From contig OY762448.1 in the NCBI GenBank assembly GCA_963665705.1, forward strand, positions 4,712,001 through 4,776,000: a stretch of DNA of 64,000 nt, written 5' to 3'. Position numbers and translations under genes: made by a program. Below, piece by piece: positions 1 through 9,647 of the stretch. How positions within the stretch are numbered: the stretch's first letter is position 1; the number at the start of each line of letters is the position of its first letter. This DNA is from Saccharicrinis sp963665705. Lineage in GTDB: Bacteria > Bacteroidota > Bacteroidia > Bacteroidales > Marinilabiliaceae. The notes under the pieces are model-generated. The model was not told the DNA's origin and did no database searches. It worked only from the letters and a program-made list of their open reading frames with translations.

Positions 1-214
1 AAAAATCAGAATTCTCCTAACCATTTACTTTAGATATAAAAAACTCAAAGAACTCTGTTTTTTCACAATTTACATATCTTATTGATTGCTAAATATTTAA
101 GTTTTTAAACTAAAAAATATTTGTGAAAAAAAACTGAATTCGTATACTTTAATTTATTTATAAAGGTTTCGTTTTTATGACTTAAACATGTTATTTTTTT
201 GTAAATGATATTAT
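1..214. other. gene-free left edge
   Basis: Very AT-rich sequence lying downstream of the minus-strand arginase-like gene. I see no convincing open frame, hairpin with a T-run, or promoter in it. The next gene to the left is outside the window. Confidence 0.6.
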
Positions 215-1372
215 TTAACTGACCCCCTTTTGAAAAAAACGCCACCATTTATCCGGAAGGTTTCCTTTTTGAGTATCATCATAATCCTCCTTACTACAAG
301 ATAACAACCTTACTGAATCTTTCCATGGAACTTCTATCCACCATCTCTCATTTACCCTATTTGTATAAAAACGTATATCTTCATTAAAATTGTGCAAATG
401 AACTACAAAAATTTTATAGTTTTCAGACTCTACACTTGGAATTTCTGTATTTTTCAATGAATTACCCTCTAACAAATGCCATAAAATCTGAGCATTCAAC
501 ACCGATCCTCTTTTGTCAACATCTATAGTTGGATTATATTCCTGAAGACAAAAATACTTTAAATTATCACTTAAACCAGAATACCATGCAATTTGACAAG
601 CTTCATACCCAGTCAATCCATTGACATTTATTTTTTTAAAATCAGGCATAAACGAACTCTGAATAGCCCCAACATCAAATCCAACAACATCGGCGTCTCT
701 TAGATAGGGTTCAGCATACCTGATATTTTCATTTCGAACATCTCCTAACCTAACCATCTCCCAATACATATCATTCATTTGTTGCTCTTGCGACTCTGCG
801 ATGAAATACTTTTGCAATCCAAGAACACTAAGTTCAAATATTGAATCTCCATATTCAGATTTCAAATGAGATAATACCGTTTTTGATGAAAAATCCATAT
901 CAGCTATAGCAAAATCCAATCGGGAATCAATCAAACTTATTATTACCTCATCATCAATAGATGTTAATCCTTGAACAACTGGTATTAAATAATCTTGTCC
1001 TCCTCCTATTACTATAACTAAAACCTCATACTTTAACAAAGAACAACCTACTTCTTTTAATGCAAAATATCTATCATTAATCGTATTTCCTTTTATATTA
1101 CCTAGATCAATAATTTTCAAATCTCGTGAGGTCTTACGTAAATTAACCAGTGATTCTCTGATAGTATTTGCAGCTAATTCCACCCCCTTATTTCCCACGG
1201 CATTTTTACCGTCCTCAATTCCTATAATAGCAACATCAAAATGATTAATATCTTCATCTTCCTGACTAAAGAAACCATATTCTATTTGACTACATACACT
1301 TTCTTCTTCCAACATTAAATCAGAAGAAAATTTAGGTTTTTCTATAGGTGCAAAGAAGTCTCGAATATTCAC
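215..1372 (-). CDS. arginase/formimidoylglutamase-fold protein with eroded metal site
   Basis: A 385-residue member of the ureohydrolase (arginase) superfamily, the type usually named formimidoylglutamase in Bacteroidota. The fold landmarks are visible: a GGG-Q-D loop (residues 123-127) where arginases have GGDH, an ID-S-R-LD strand (148-153) where they have DAHxD, and GFDVGA (231-236) where they have SxDxDxxDP. Thus the first His is Gln126, the DAHxD His is Arg151 and the last Asp is Gly235; only Asp149, Asp153 and Asp233 of the six manganese ligands remain. From family knowledge, such a site should not hold the usual two-metal cluster, so arginase or HutG chemistry is doubtful and a structural or altered role is more likely. 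It lies 10 bases after topA on the same strand and is probably co-transcribed with it. Confidence 0.75.
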   Translation of the reverse strand: MNIRDFFAPIEKPKFSSDLMLEEESVCSQIEYGFFSQEDEDINHFDVAIIGIEDGKNAVGNKGVELAANTIRESLVNLRKTSRDLKIIDLGNIKGNTINDRYFALKEVGCSLLKYEVLVIVIGGGQDYLIPVVQGLTSIDDEVIISLIDSRLDFAIADMDFSSKTVLSHLKSEYGDSIFELSVLGLQKYFIAESQEQQMNDMYWEMVRLGDVRNENIRYAEPYLRDADVVGFDVGAIQSSFMPDFKKINVNGLTGYEACQIAWYSGLSDNLKYFCLQEYNPTIDVDKRGSVLNAQILWHLLEGNSLKNTEIPSVESENYKIFVVHLHNFNEDIRFYTNRVNERWWIEVPWKDSVRLLSCSKEDYDDTQKGNLPDKWWRFFQKGVS

Positions 1373-1382
1373 AGCTCAAATA

Positions 1383-3815
1383 TTATTTTTTAGCACTCTT
1401 GGGCTTTGTTGTCTTTTTCGCTTTAGTTTTAGTTGTTTTTGCTTTGGTAGTTTTTGCAGCAGTCTTCTTTTTGGCTGTTTTACTACCTCCCTCTTTTATT
1501 AATTTTTGACAGTCCTCATACGTAAGATTTTTAGGCTCCGTATCTTTAGGTATCTTATAATTTTTCTTCTGATAAGAGATATAAGGCCCCCATCTTCCAT
1601 TCAAAATCTGTAATTCCGCATCCTCTTCGAAACTCTTTATAAACTTCTCCTTATCAGCCTTTCTTTTTTCCTCGATTAACTCTATTGCTCTATCCAACTC
1701 AATTGTCAATGGATCATCAATACCTTTTTTAAGAGAAACAAACTTTGCATCATGACGTACATATGGGCCAAAACGACCTATCCCTACAACAACTTTTTTA
1801 TTTTCGTAGAGACCTAAATCCCTTGGCAAATCAAACAATTTCAAAGCTTCCTCTAGTGTAATTGTTTCAAGATGTTGTCCCTTTTGTAAAGAGGCAAATT
1901 TTGGCTTTTCAACCTCATTATCATCACTACTCTCTCCCAACTGAGCCATTGGACCATACCTCCCAATTTTCACACTCACAGGCTTACCTGTCTTCGGATC
2001 ATCTCCTAATATCCTTTCTCCTGTATTTCTTTCCGAATTCTCAAGTGTTTCTTCTACTTGTTTATGGAAATTCCTATAAAACGCATCAATAGCTTCATTC
2101 CAAACAATTTTCCCCAATGAAATTTCATCAAACTCCAACTCTACTTTAGCTGTAAAATCATAACTTAATATCTTAGGAAAATATTTCATTAAGAAATCAT
2201 TTACTACCATTCCTATATCAGTAGGAAAAAGTTTATTCCTCTCTGCTCCAGTAATCTCAGTTTTAAGCTCAGAAACCAGACTATTATCCCTTAAAACCAA
2301 ATAGTTATATTGTCTTTCTTTTCCTTCTCTTTCTTCCTTAACAACATAACCTCTATTTTGAACCGTAGAAATAGTTGGTGCATACGTTGATGGTCTACCT
2401 ATACCTAAATCCTCTAATTTTTTCACTAACGAAGCCTCCGAATATCGAGCAGGTTTTTGACTCCACCTTTCTCTTGCTTCTATAATATCAGCTTCTAAAC
2501 TATCACCTACGCTCATTGGCGGTAACAATCCACTATCTTCCTCCACTTCAGTATCACCGTCATTTTCTGAAGATTGTATATACACCTTTAAGAAACCGTC
2601 AAACTTAATTACCTCACCTGTGGCAACAAAATTTTCTTGAATTCCTTCGGCAGAGATATTAATTGTTGTTTTTTCTAATTGCGCATCACTCATTTGAGAA
2701 GCAATTGTCCTTTTCCAAATGAGTTCATAAAGCTTTTGTTCTTGCTGAGAACCAGAAACGGTAGGTTTATCAAGGTATGCTGGACGTATTGCTTCGTGAG
2801 CCTCCTGAGCACCTTTACTTTTGGTTTGATATTTTCTTATATTAAGATATTCCTCTCCCATTTCATTGTTAATCTGATCTGCGGCCATTTTCAAGGCGGC
2901 TTCTGCTAAATTAACGGAGTCGGTTCTCATGTAGGTAATCTTACCAGCTTCATATAATTTTTGAGCAACTGACATGGTTTGCGAAACTGAAAAACCCAAC
3001 TTTCTACTTGCCTCTTGTTGTAAAGTAGAAGTTGTGAATGGTGCTGCAGGTGATTTCTTGAGCGGCTTTTTAGTAACTCCAGAAACGGCCCATTCTGCAT
3101 TTTTACAGTTTTCTAAAAAGGCTTTTGTTTCATCAAGGCTCTTAAACCTCTTTGATAGTTCAGCTTTCATTTCAGAAACCTTACCATCTTTACTTTTAAC
3201 AATAAAAACAGCAGTAACTCTATAGGTTGACTCTGGCTTAAAAACAAAAATTTCACGTTCACGCTCTACAATCAAACGAACAGTTACTGATTGAACACGT
3301 CCAGCAGATAGAGAAGGTTTAACTTTTTTCCATAAAACAGGAGATAATTCAAATCCAACTAATCTATCTAAAACACGACGTGCTTGCTGTGCATTAACAA
3401 GGTCTATATTAATATCACGAGGATTTTCGACAGCATTTAAAATTGCTGGCTTAGTAATCTCATGAAACACAATTCGTTTTGTATTTTCAGGTGTTAATCC
3501 TAACTCATCGTATAAATGCCAGGCAATAGCTTCCCCCTCGCGGTCCTCATCGGAAGCAAGCCATACAGTCTTAACTTCTTTGGATAATTTCTTTAACTCT
3601 TTCACCACATCCTTTTTATCATCTGAAACAATGTAATGCGGTAAATAATTATTATCTATATCAATCCCAAAATCTTTTTTTGCTAAATCCCGAATATGAC
3701 CATAACTAGACTTAACCAAAAAATCTTTTCCCAAAAATTTTTCAATTGTCTTTGCTTTAGCCGGTGACTCGACAATTACAAGATTACCTTCACTAACTGC
3801 GCTCTTTTTTGCCAT
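1383..3815 (-). CDS. topA: DNA topoisomerase I (type IA)
   Basis: An 810-residue type IA topoisomerase that relaxes negatively supercoiled DNA. The N-terminal Toprim domain shows VIVESPAKAKTIEKFLG with Glu16 and the acidic SDEDREG motif (Asp89, Asp91, Glu93). The catalytic tyrosine is Tyr295 in ITYMRTDS. The C-terminus carries repeated GRYGP, GRFGPYV and GRWGPYI modules (topoisomerase C-terminal repeats) instead of the cysteine zinc fingers of the E. coli enzyme. It ends in a roughly 35-residue Lys/Thr/Ala tail, probably for non-specific DNA contact. Length and architecture fit Bacteroidota TopA. It is the first gene of a probable two-gene minus-strand unit with the arginase-like gene. Confidence 0.97.
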   Translation of the reverse strand: MAKKSAVSEGNLVIVESPAKAKTIEKFLGKDFLVKSSYGHIRDLAKKDFGIDIDNNYLPHYIVSDDKKDVVKELKKLSKEVKTVWLASDEDREGEAIAWHLYDELGLTPENTKRIVFHEITKPAILNAVENPRDINIDLVNAQQARRVLDRLVGFELSPVLWKKVKPSLSAGRVQSVTVRLIVEREREIFVFKPESTYRVTAVFIVKSKDGKVSEMKAELSKRFKSLDETKAFLENCKNAEWAVSGVTKKPLKKSPAAPFTTSTLQQEASRKLGFSVSQTMSVAQKLYEAGKITYMRTDSVNLAEAALKMAADQINNEMGEEYLNIRKYQTKSKGAQEAHEAIRPAYLDKPTVSGSQQEQKLYELIWKRTIASQMSDAQLEKTTINISAEGIQENFVATGEVIKFDGFLKVYIQSSENDGDTEVEEDSGLLPPMSVGDSLEADIIEARERWSQKPARYSEASLVKKLEDLGIGRPSTYAPTISTVQNRGYVVKEEREGKERQYNYLVLRDNSLVSELKTEITGAERNKLFPTDIGMVVNDFLMKYFPKILSYDFTAKVELEFDEISLGKIVWNEAIDAFYRNFHKQVEETLENSERNTGERILGDDPKTGKPVSVKIGRYGPMAQLGESSDDNEVEKPKFASLQKGQHLETITLEEALKLFDLPRDLGLYENKKVVVGIGRFGPYVRHDAKFVSLKKGIDDPLTIELDRAIELIEEKRKADKEKFIKSFEEDAELQILNGRWGPYISYQKKNYKIPKDTEPKNLTYEDCQKLIKEGGSKTAKKKTAAKTTKAKTTKTKAKKTTKPKSAKK

Positions 3816-4060
3816 CTCAAATCTATATTTGACCCATTATCTAGTTAAAATCCTTATTAAAGACCATACTATAGGGGTAAAAAAATCGTTATTTTATATT
3901 AAAGGCGTCAAATTTAAAAAATTATCCCACAATAGTAAATCAATTGCTTTAACTTTTATAACAGACTATTTAATACAACATCTATTTAAAAATAAAATAA
4001 CCTTACAATAATTAAATCTCGACAACCTAAGTTTATATTCTATTAATTACGTAAAAATGC

Positions 4061-4068
4061 TAATTTTA
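4061..4068 (+). promoter_or_regulatory. weak -7 element before the PBP1A gene
   Basis: TAATTTTA resembles the Bacteroidota -7 consensus TAnnTTTG with one mismatch. It lies 24 bases before the ATG at 4093. It overlaps an upstream in-frame ATG at 4057, which argues that 4093 is the used start. Confidence 0.35.
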
Positions 4069-4092
4069 CGGCAAAATTTCAACAATACAACT

Positions 4093-6453
4093 ATGTCAAC
4101 AATTAATCCAAAAATAAAAAAAGTATTATACTGGTTTTGGGGAATAGTAGCAACTACTTTTTTAATGGTGTTTTTATTGTTCTTCTTAATTGCTCAAGGG
4201 CTGCTTGGTGTAATGCCATCTTTTGAAGAGCTTGAAAATCCTAAAAACAGCTTAGCTACTGAAATTATTTCAGAAGATGGAAATGTGTTAGGAAACTTTG
4301 CCATTGAAAACAGAACTTTTATTGAGTACGATCAATTATCTCCATACATCGTTAATGCCTTAGTTGCAACAGAGGATGTTAGATTTTACGATCACTCAGG
4401 CATTGACCCAAGAGGTTTACTGAGGGTTTTTGTTCGCACTGTTATCCTGGGCGACAAGGGCTCTGGTGGTGGTAGTACTATCACTCAACAATTAGCAAAA
4501 CTATTATTCCACGACCCTGCAAAAAACATTTGGGAAAGAGGATTACAAAAACTCAATGAGTGGGTTATATCTGTTAAACTTGAAAAAAGTTATACAAAAA
4601 ATGAAATCCTTACGATGTACTTAAACAAAGTTGGATACATTTATGACGCATACGGTATCAAATCTGCTGCCAAAACTTTTTTTAATACATCTACTGACAC
4701 TATAAAAATTGAAGAAGCTGCAACCCTAGTAGGCATGCTAAAAAACCCAGCCTTATTCAATCCAGTAAGGAGACAAGACACTACTGCTTTTAGGCGAAAT
4801 GTTGTTCTAAACCAGATGCGCAAAGCTCAATTCATTACCGATGCAGAATATGACTCTCTAAAAACCATTCCGTTAATACTTAAATTTAACAGAAGAGATC
4901 ATAAGGAAGGTGTTGCTCCGTATTTAAGAGAGCACTTAAGACTAACCCTTAATGCACACAAACCTGAAAGGGAAAATTATCCTTCGTGGCTACAGGATAA
5001 ATTTGTTGCTGACAGTATTGAATGGGAAAACAATCCAGCATACGGTTTTATAAATAAAAATTTAAAACCAGATGGTACACATTATAATATATATAGAGAC
5101 GGTCTAAAAATTTACACAACTGTAAATTACCAAATGCAAGTTTACGCAGAACAGGCGGTTAAAGAACATTTATCAACCAATTTACAAAAAGCATTCTTTA
5201 GAGAAAAAAAGGGTAGAACCAGAGCTCCCTTTACAAGTAGATTATCTAAAGAACAATATGAATCAATCATCAATAAAGCCATAAAAAACTCAGAAAGATA
5301 TCGCGTTTTAAAAAAGGCCGGTTTTTCAAGAGATTCAATTATGACCTCCTTTAAAACTCCAGTTGATATGCAAGTATTTACCTGGGAAGGAGAAAAAGAC
5401 ACTGTTCTAACCCCTCTTGATTCAATTAAACATTTTAAATTTTACTTAAGAGCCAGTTTATTTTCTATTGATCCTTCGAATGGATATGTGAAAGCATACG
5501 TAGGTGGACCAAATTTTAAATACTTTATGTATGACATGGCCACTCAGGGGAAAAGACAGGTTGGCTCTACAATTAAACCTTTTATATACACTCTTGCTAT
5601 GCAGGAAGGCCATACGCCATGTGATATGGTTCCTAACATACCTCAAACCTTTGTATTGCCAGATGGCAAAACGTGGACTCCTAATGACGATGGAAAATCC
5701 AGAAGAGGAGATATGGTTACTCTAAAATGGGGTTTAGCAAATTCTAATAACAATATTTCAGCCTGGGTTATGAAGCAATACAACCCAGTAGCTGTGAGAC
5801 ATATGATTCATGAATTAGGAATTAAAAGTCCAATGCCTGCTGTACCATCTTTATGTCTTGGAATTCCAGACTTTTCTTTACAAGAAATGGTAAGCGCTTA
5901 TTGTACTTATGCAAATAAAGGTGTACATATTGAACCTATGATGGTAACTCGTATTCAAGATAGATTTGGAAATGTTATTGCTCAATTTACACCAAATAAA
6001 AAGGAAGTAATTAGCGAACAAACGGCTTACTTAATGCTAAATTTACTACAAGGAGTAGTGAATCAAGGGACTGCAAGAAGACTTCGTTACACCTATAATT
6101 TCACCGGACAAATCGGTGGCAAAACAGGAACTACACAGAATCAATCAGATGGCTGGTTCATAGGAGTAACTCCAAATCTTGTATCTGGAGTTTGGGTTGG
6201 TGGTGAAGACAGAGATATTCACTTTGATGGAATTCACCTGGGGCAAGGTGCAAATATGGCACTTCCTATATGGGCTTTATATATGAAAAGGATTTACGAA
6301 GATGATTCATTATCTATTACTCAGGATGACATTTTTGAAGAACCCGTTAACTTCAATTTAAATATTGATTGTGAAGGAGATAACTCACCTTCACAAGATG
6401 ATTCAAATGAAGAAATTGAATACAATAACGGTGACGAATCTGAATTCTTTTAG
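4093..6453 (+). CDS. mrcA: penicillin-binding protein 1A (bifunctional class A PBP)
   Basis: A 786-residue membrane peptidoglycan synthase that polymerises glycan strands and cross-links them. A single membrane anchor lies at about residues 14-36. The GT51 glycosyltransferase domain has the catalytic Glu94 in ATEDVRFYDH and the conserved GGSTITQQLAK stretch. The transpeptidase domain has the nucleophile Ser492 in GSTIKPF (SxxK), an SNN motif and KTG at 677-679. The C-terminus is acidic and Asn/Ser-rich, probably disordered. An earlier in-frame ATG at 4057 would add 12 residues, but it sits in a promoter-like element, so I prefer 4093. The gene is convergent with radA. A second class A PBP (pbpC) is also in the window. 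Confidence 0.95.
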   Translation: MSTINPKIKKVLYWFWGIVATTFLMVFLLFFLIAQGLLGVMPSFEELENPKNSLATEIISEDGNVLGNFAIENRTFIEYDQLSPYIVNALVATEDVRFYDHSGIDPRGLLRVFVRTVILGDKGSGGGSTITQQLAKLLFHDPAKNIWERGLQKLNEWVISVKLEKSYTKNEILTMYLNKVGYIYDAYGIKSAAKTFFNTSTDTIKIEEAATLVGMLKNPALFNPVRRQDTTAFRRNVVLNQMRKAQFITDAEYDSLKTIPLILKFNRRDHKEGVAPYLREHLRLTLNAHKPERENYPSWLQDKFVADSIEWENNPAYGFINKNLKPDGTHYNIYRDGLKIYTTVNYQMQVYAEQAVKEHLSTNLQKAFFREKKGRTRAPFTSRLSKEQYESIINKAIKNSERYRVLKKAGFSRDSIMTSFKTPVDMQVFTWEGEKDTVLTPLDSIKHFKFYLRASLFSIDPSNGYVKAYVGGPNFKYFMYDMATQGKRQVGSTIKPFIYTLAMQEGHTPCDMVPNIPQTFVLPDGKTWTPNDDGKSRRGDMVTLKWGLANSNNNISAWVMKQYNPVAVRHMIHELGIKSPMPAVPSLCLGIPDFSLQEMVSAYCTYANKGVHIEPMMVTRIQDRFGNVIAQFTPNKKEVISEQTAYLMLNLLQGVVNQGTARRLRYTYNFTGQIGGKTGTTQNQSDGWFIGVTPNLVSGVWVGGEDRDIHFDGIHLGQGANMALPIWALYMKRIYEDDSLSITQDDIFEEPVNFNLNIDCEGDNSPSQDDSNEEIEYNNGDESEFF

Positions 6454-6476
6454 AATCTTCTTTACAATAATATTAC

Positions 6477-6514
6477 AAGAGGTCTTTATGCAAACAATAG
6501 TTTAAAGGCCTCTT
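6477..6514. terminator. inverted repeat between PBP1A and radA ends
   Basis: AAGAGGTCTTTA (6477-6488) pairs with TAAAGGCCTCTT (6503-6514) over 12 positions with one T/G wobble and a 14-base loop. It spans the radA stop codon in the convergent gap. There is no clean T-run on either side, so this is a possible bidirectional terminator rather than a certain one. Confidence 0.4.
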
Positions 6515-7850
6515 CTAGTTTACTCACCTGAACAATATGAATATCAAACTTTTTTAAATCCAACCCCTTATTAAACTTTGGGATAATAATTTGTTCAAAG
6601 CCCAACTTTGCAGCCTCGCCTATTCGTTGCTCTATTCTTGTTACTGGTCTAATCTCCCCTGACAAACCAACTTCTCCGGCCACACATACATTTTGAGATA
6701 AAGCCATATCAATATTTGAAGACAAAATAGCACATACTACAGCTAAATCAATCGAAGGATCATTGACTTTTATTCCACCTGCAATATTTAAAAATACATC
6801 TTTAACAGCTAATTTAAAGCCTGCTCTCTTTTCTAAAACTGCCAATAGCATATTCAACCTTCTTAAATCAAACCCTGTAGAAGATCTTTGGGGAGTTCCA
6901 TATGCAGCAGTACTAACTAATGCCTGCACCTCAATTAAAAAAGGTCTCATCCCTTCAATTGCAGCAGCAATTGAAACTCCACTTAAGTTTTGATTGTAAT
7001 GAGAAAGCAATAGTTCAGAAGGATTTACCACTTCACGAAGACCATTACCCAACATTTCAAATATTCCAATTTCAGCAGTAGAACCAAAGCGATTTTTAAT
7101 AGATCGTAAAATACGATACATATGATTTCTATCTCCCTCAAACTGAAGTACAACATCAACCATATGCTCTAGCACTTTAGGTCCGGCAAGACTACCTTCC
7201 TTATTAATATGCCCTATTAATATAACCGGAAGATTTTTTTCTTTTGCTACTCTTAAAATAGCACCTGTACATTCTCTTATCTGAGAAACACTTCCTGGCA
7301 AAGAATCAATAGCTTCACTACTCACTGTTTGAATTGAATCTACAACTAATAAATCAGGAGAAGCATTTTTTATATGTCCTAAAATTTTCTCCATAGAAGT
7401 TTCACTGACAACCAAACAATTCTCTCCTCCTTTATGGATTCTATCAGCCCTAAGCTTAATTTGCTGTGGACTCTCTTCTCCTGAAACATATAATACTTTC
7501 CTAGACTCTACTTTAAGAGCCATCTGAAGAACTAAGGTAGATTTTCCAATACCAGGCTCACCTCCAACTAAGATTAATGATCCAGGCACCATCCCACCCC
7601 CTAAAACTCTATCCAGTTCTTTGTTGGAAGTATTGATTCTGGGTAAATCAGAAATCTCAATATTTTTTATAATCTCTGGCTTAGCTGATTCTGTTTGCAA
7701 AAATGATTGTGCACCGGAACTTTTTGATGACTTAACAACCAATTCCTCAACGAAAGTATTCCATTGCCCACAAGAATTACATTTTCCAATCCATTTTGGA
7801 GATTCTGTACCACAATTTTGACAAACAAAAACAGATTTAGCCTTAGCCAT
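6486..7850 (-). CDS. radA: DNA repair protein RadA (Sms)
   Basis: RadA is a RecA-like ATPase that promotes branch migration of recombination intermediates. With the start at 7850 it has 454 residues. It opens with a four-cysteine zinc finger (Cys10, Cys13, Cys24, Cys27), followed by Walker A GGEPGIGKST at 96-105, the RadA-specific KNRFG motif, and a C-terminal Lon-protease-like domain. An upstream in-frame ATG at 7865 would add five residues and leave only 3 bases after rfaE2. The MAKAKSVFVCQNCG start is the usual one for the family. It follows rfaE2 by 18 bases and is likely in the same transcript. Confidence 0.96.
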   Translation of the reverse strand: MAKAKSVFVCQNCGTESPKWIGKCNSCGQWNTFVEELVVKSSKSSGAQSFLQTESAKPEIIKNIEISDLPRINTSNKELDRVLGGGMVPGSLILVGGEPGIGKSTLVLQMALKVESRKVLYVSGEESPQQIKLRADRIHKGGENCLVVSETSMEKILGHIKNASPDLLVVDSIQTVSSEAIDSLPGSVSQIRECTGAILRVAKEKNLPVILIGHINKEGSLAGPKVLEHMVDVVLQFEGDRNHMYRILRSIKNRFGSTAEIGIFEMLGNGLREVVNPSELLLSHYNQNLSGVSIAAAIEGMRPFLIEVQALVSTAAYGTPQRSSTGFDLRRLNMLLAVLEKRAGFKLAVKDVFLNIAGGIKVNDPSIDLAVVCAILSSNIDMALSQNVCVAGEVGLSGEIRPVTRIEQRIGEAAKLGFEQIIIPKFNKGLDLKKFDIHIVQVSKLEEAFKLLFA

Positions 7851-7868
7851 AAAAATAAATTTCAAGTA

Positions 7869-8378
7869 TTATTTATTTGCTTTTACTTCCTGAGCAATTT
7901 TATCGATAATATTAGTAGTTGAAAATCCTTCAACAAAAGTTATGGTTTCAACAGATCCCCCTTTTTTAGTTACTATATCATACCCAACAATATCTTCAGG
8001 ATTATAATCTGCACCTTTCACAAGAACATCCGGCTGAACAGTTTTAATCAATTCATATGGAGTATCCTCGTCGAATAAAATAATTAAATCAATAAATTCG
8101 ATTGCTGATAAAAGAATAGCTCTACTCTCTTCATCAACAATAGGTCTGGTTGGACCTTTTAATCTTTGAACAGATAAATCTGTATTTAAACCTAAAATTA
8201 AACGATTACCCTTTTCTGCAGCTTTAGCAAGGTATTCAACATGGCCTCGATGAACTATATCAAAACAACCATTTGTAAACACTACTGTATCTCCTTCTTT
8301 TTGCCAATTTAAAATAACTTCTCTGGCTTTTTCTGCGAGTACTATTTTAGATTTAAAATTACATTTCTGATTCACCAT
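7869..8378 (-). CDS. rfaE2: D-glycero-beta-D-manno-heptose 1-phosphate adenylyltransferase
   Basis: A 169-residue stand-alone version of the C-terminal domain of HldE. It activates heptose 1-phosphate with ATP to give ADP-heptose for the LPS inner core. It shows the nucleotidyltransferase signature TNGCFD (35-40) followed by HRGH (43-46), and the later GLNTDLSVQRLKGPTRP stretch. No kinase domain is attached, so the partner heptose kinase must be elsewhere in the genome. It lies just downstream of the panC-panD terminator and upstream of radA. Confidence 0.92.
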   Translation of the reverse strand: MVNQKCNFKSKIVLAEKAREVILNWQKEGDTVVFTNGCFDIVHRGHVEYLAKAAEKGNRLILGLNTDLSVQRLKGPTRPIVDEESRAILLSAIEFIDLIILFDEDTPYELIKTVQPDVLVKGADYNPEDIVGYDIVTKKGGSVETITFVEGFSTTNIIDKIAQEVKANK

Positions 8379-8394
8379 TGCAATAAAATTAAAA

Positions 8395-8424
8395 AATAAA
8401 CCCCGGTTATAGCCGGGGTTTATT
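8395..8424 (-). terminator. intrinsic terminator after panD
   Basis: Perfect 12-bp arms AATAAACCCCGG / CCGGGGTTTATT with a 6-base loop. On the minus strand the hairpin is followed by TTTTTTAATTTTATT, right up to the rfaE2 start. It ends the panC-panD transcript and may also limit read-through into rfaE2-radA. Confidence 0.85.
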
Positions 8425-8446
8425 CAATATTATTTTGATATTAATA

Positions 8447-8797
8447 TTAAACCAATTTATTAGTTTCTGTATCAGGAAACACAAAAACAGGTTTATACTG
8501 CTTTGCTTCCTCCAGAGGCATTGATGCATATGTAATAATAATAATAATATCACCAACAGCAACTTTACGAGCCGCAGCTCCATTTAAACAAATAACACCA
8601 GAACCTCGTTCTCCTTTAATAACATAGGTTTCTAATCGCTCACCATTATTGTTATTAACCACCTGAACTTTTTCGTTCTCAATAATTGTGGCAGCATCCA
8701 TTAAATCTTCATCAATGGTAATACTACCCACATAATTTAAATTAGCCTCTGTTACTGAGACATTGTGTAGTTTAGACTTTACAACTTCAACATTCAT
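8447..8797 (-). CDS. panD: aspartate 1-decarboxylase
   Basis: Makes beta-alanine from aspartate for pantothenate and CoA synthesis. The 116-residue proenzyme carries the self-cleavage site Gly24-Ser25 in YVGSITID; cleavage turns Ser25 into the pyruvoyl cofactor. The conserved NGAAARKV segment is present. Its start overlaps the end of panC by 11 bases, indicating translational coupling, and an intrinsic terminator follows. Both products feed the same reaction: PanC joins the beta-alanine made here to pantoate. Confidence 0.97.
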   Translation of the reverse strand: MNVEVVKSKLHNVSVTEANLNYVGSITIDEDLMDAATIIENEKVQVVNNNNGERLETYVIKGERGSGVICLNGAAARKVAVGDIIIIITYASMPLEEAKQYKPVFVFPDTETNKLV

Positions 8798-9647
8798 CCT
8801 GAAAGGTTTTGTAAATCAAATTATCTATTAATCTTACCTTATCTGCAAACACAGCTATACATCCTACAATATAATCACTCTGACTCCAATCGTCAACAGG
8901 TTGTAGTGTATTTCCATCAACAATATTAAAATATTCTACTTTTAACAATGTTGATTCATTTATTTTTCCAACCACAAAATTAATAACTTCTTTTACATTT
9001 TGGGTGTCAATTAATTTTTTAGACTCAAATAATGTTTTTGAAATAAGAACTGCCTCCTTTCTATACTCAGGACTCAATAGTTTATTTCTAGAACTCATGG
9101 CTAAACCATCATTTTCCCGAACAATACTACATGGAACTATTTCAATGTTATAATCCAGCATTTTAGTCATTTGTTTAATAATAGCTAATTGCTGAAAATC
9201 TTTTTCTCCAAAAAAGGCTTTATCAGGCTGAACTAAATCAAAAAAACGACTTACAACCTGAGCCACACCATTGAAATGCCCTGGGCGAAATTCGCCTTCC
9301 ATAACTTTATCCAGATTGCCAAAATCAAAAATTCGCTCATCCTTTTCTGGATAAACTTCATCAACAGTTGGATGATATAAAATATTACAAGCTGTTCCTT
9401 TTAGCTTTATAATATCATCATCTAGTGTTCTTGGATAATTCTTAAGATCATCCACATTATTAAACTGATTTGGGTTAACAAATACACTAACAATAATTAC
9501 ATCAGCCATTTGAGCAGCTTTATTCACCAAAGAAATATGCCCTTGATGAAGTGCACCCATTGTTGGAATAAATCCAATCGTCTTTCCAAAGGACTTATTT
9601 TTCGCAACTAAGCTCCTAAGTTCCTCTGACTTAACAACAATCTCCAT
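8787..9647 (-). CDS. panC: pantoate--beta-alanine ligase (pantothenate synthetase)
   Basis: ATP-dependent ligase joining pantoate and beta-alanine to give pantothenate. The 286-residue protein has the HIGH-like motif GALHQGHISLV (His34-Gln-Gly-His37), the FGEKDFQQL segment, and a KMSKS-like MSSRNKLLS. Length is typical of the family. It is the first gene of the panC-panD unit and is transcribed away from the starch-synthase-like gene on the other side of a 329-base divergent gap. Confidence 0.97.
   Translation of the reverse strand: MEIVVKSEELRSLVAKNKSFGKTIGFIPTMGALHQGHISLVNKAAQMADVIIVSVFVNPNQFNNVDDLKNYPRTLDDDIIKLKGTACNILYHPTVDEVYPEKDERIFDFGNLDKVMEGEFRPGHFNGVAQVVSRFFDLVQPDKAFFGEKDFQQLAIIKQMTKMLDYNIEIVPCSIVRENDGLAMSSRNKLLSPEYRKEAVLISKTLFESKKLIDTQNVKEVINFVVGKINESTLLKVEYFNIVDGNTLQPVDDWSQSDYIVGCIAVFADKVRLIDNLIYKTFQDEC

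Noticed and set aside
3818..3825. TAnnTTTG match on the minus strand just before topA
   Set aside because: It is only 3 bases from the start codon, so transcription would begin inside the gene; probably chance.
3829..4011. 60-codon open frame between topA and the PBP1A gene
   Set aside because: Low-complexity, no recognisable family, no start signal, and it lies in a divergent intergenic region.
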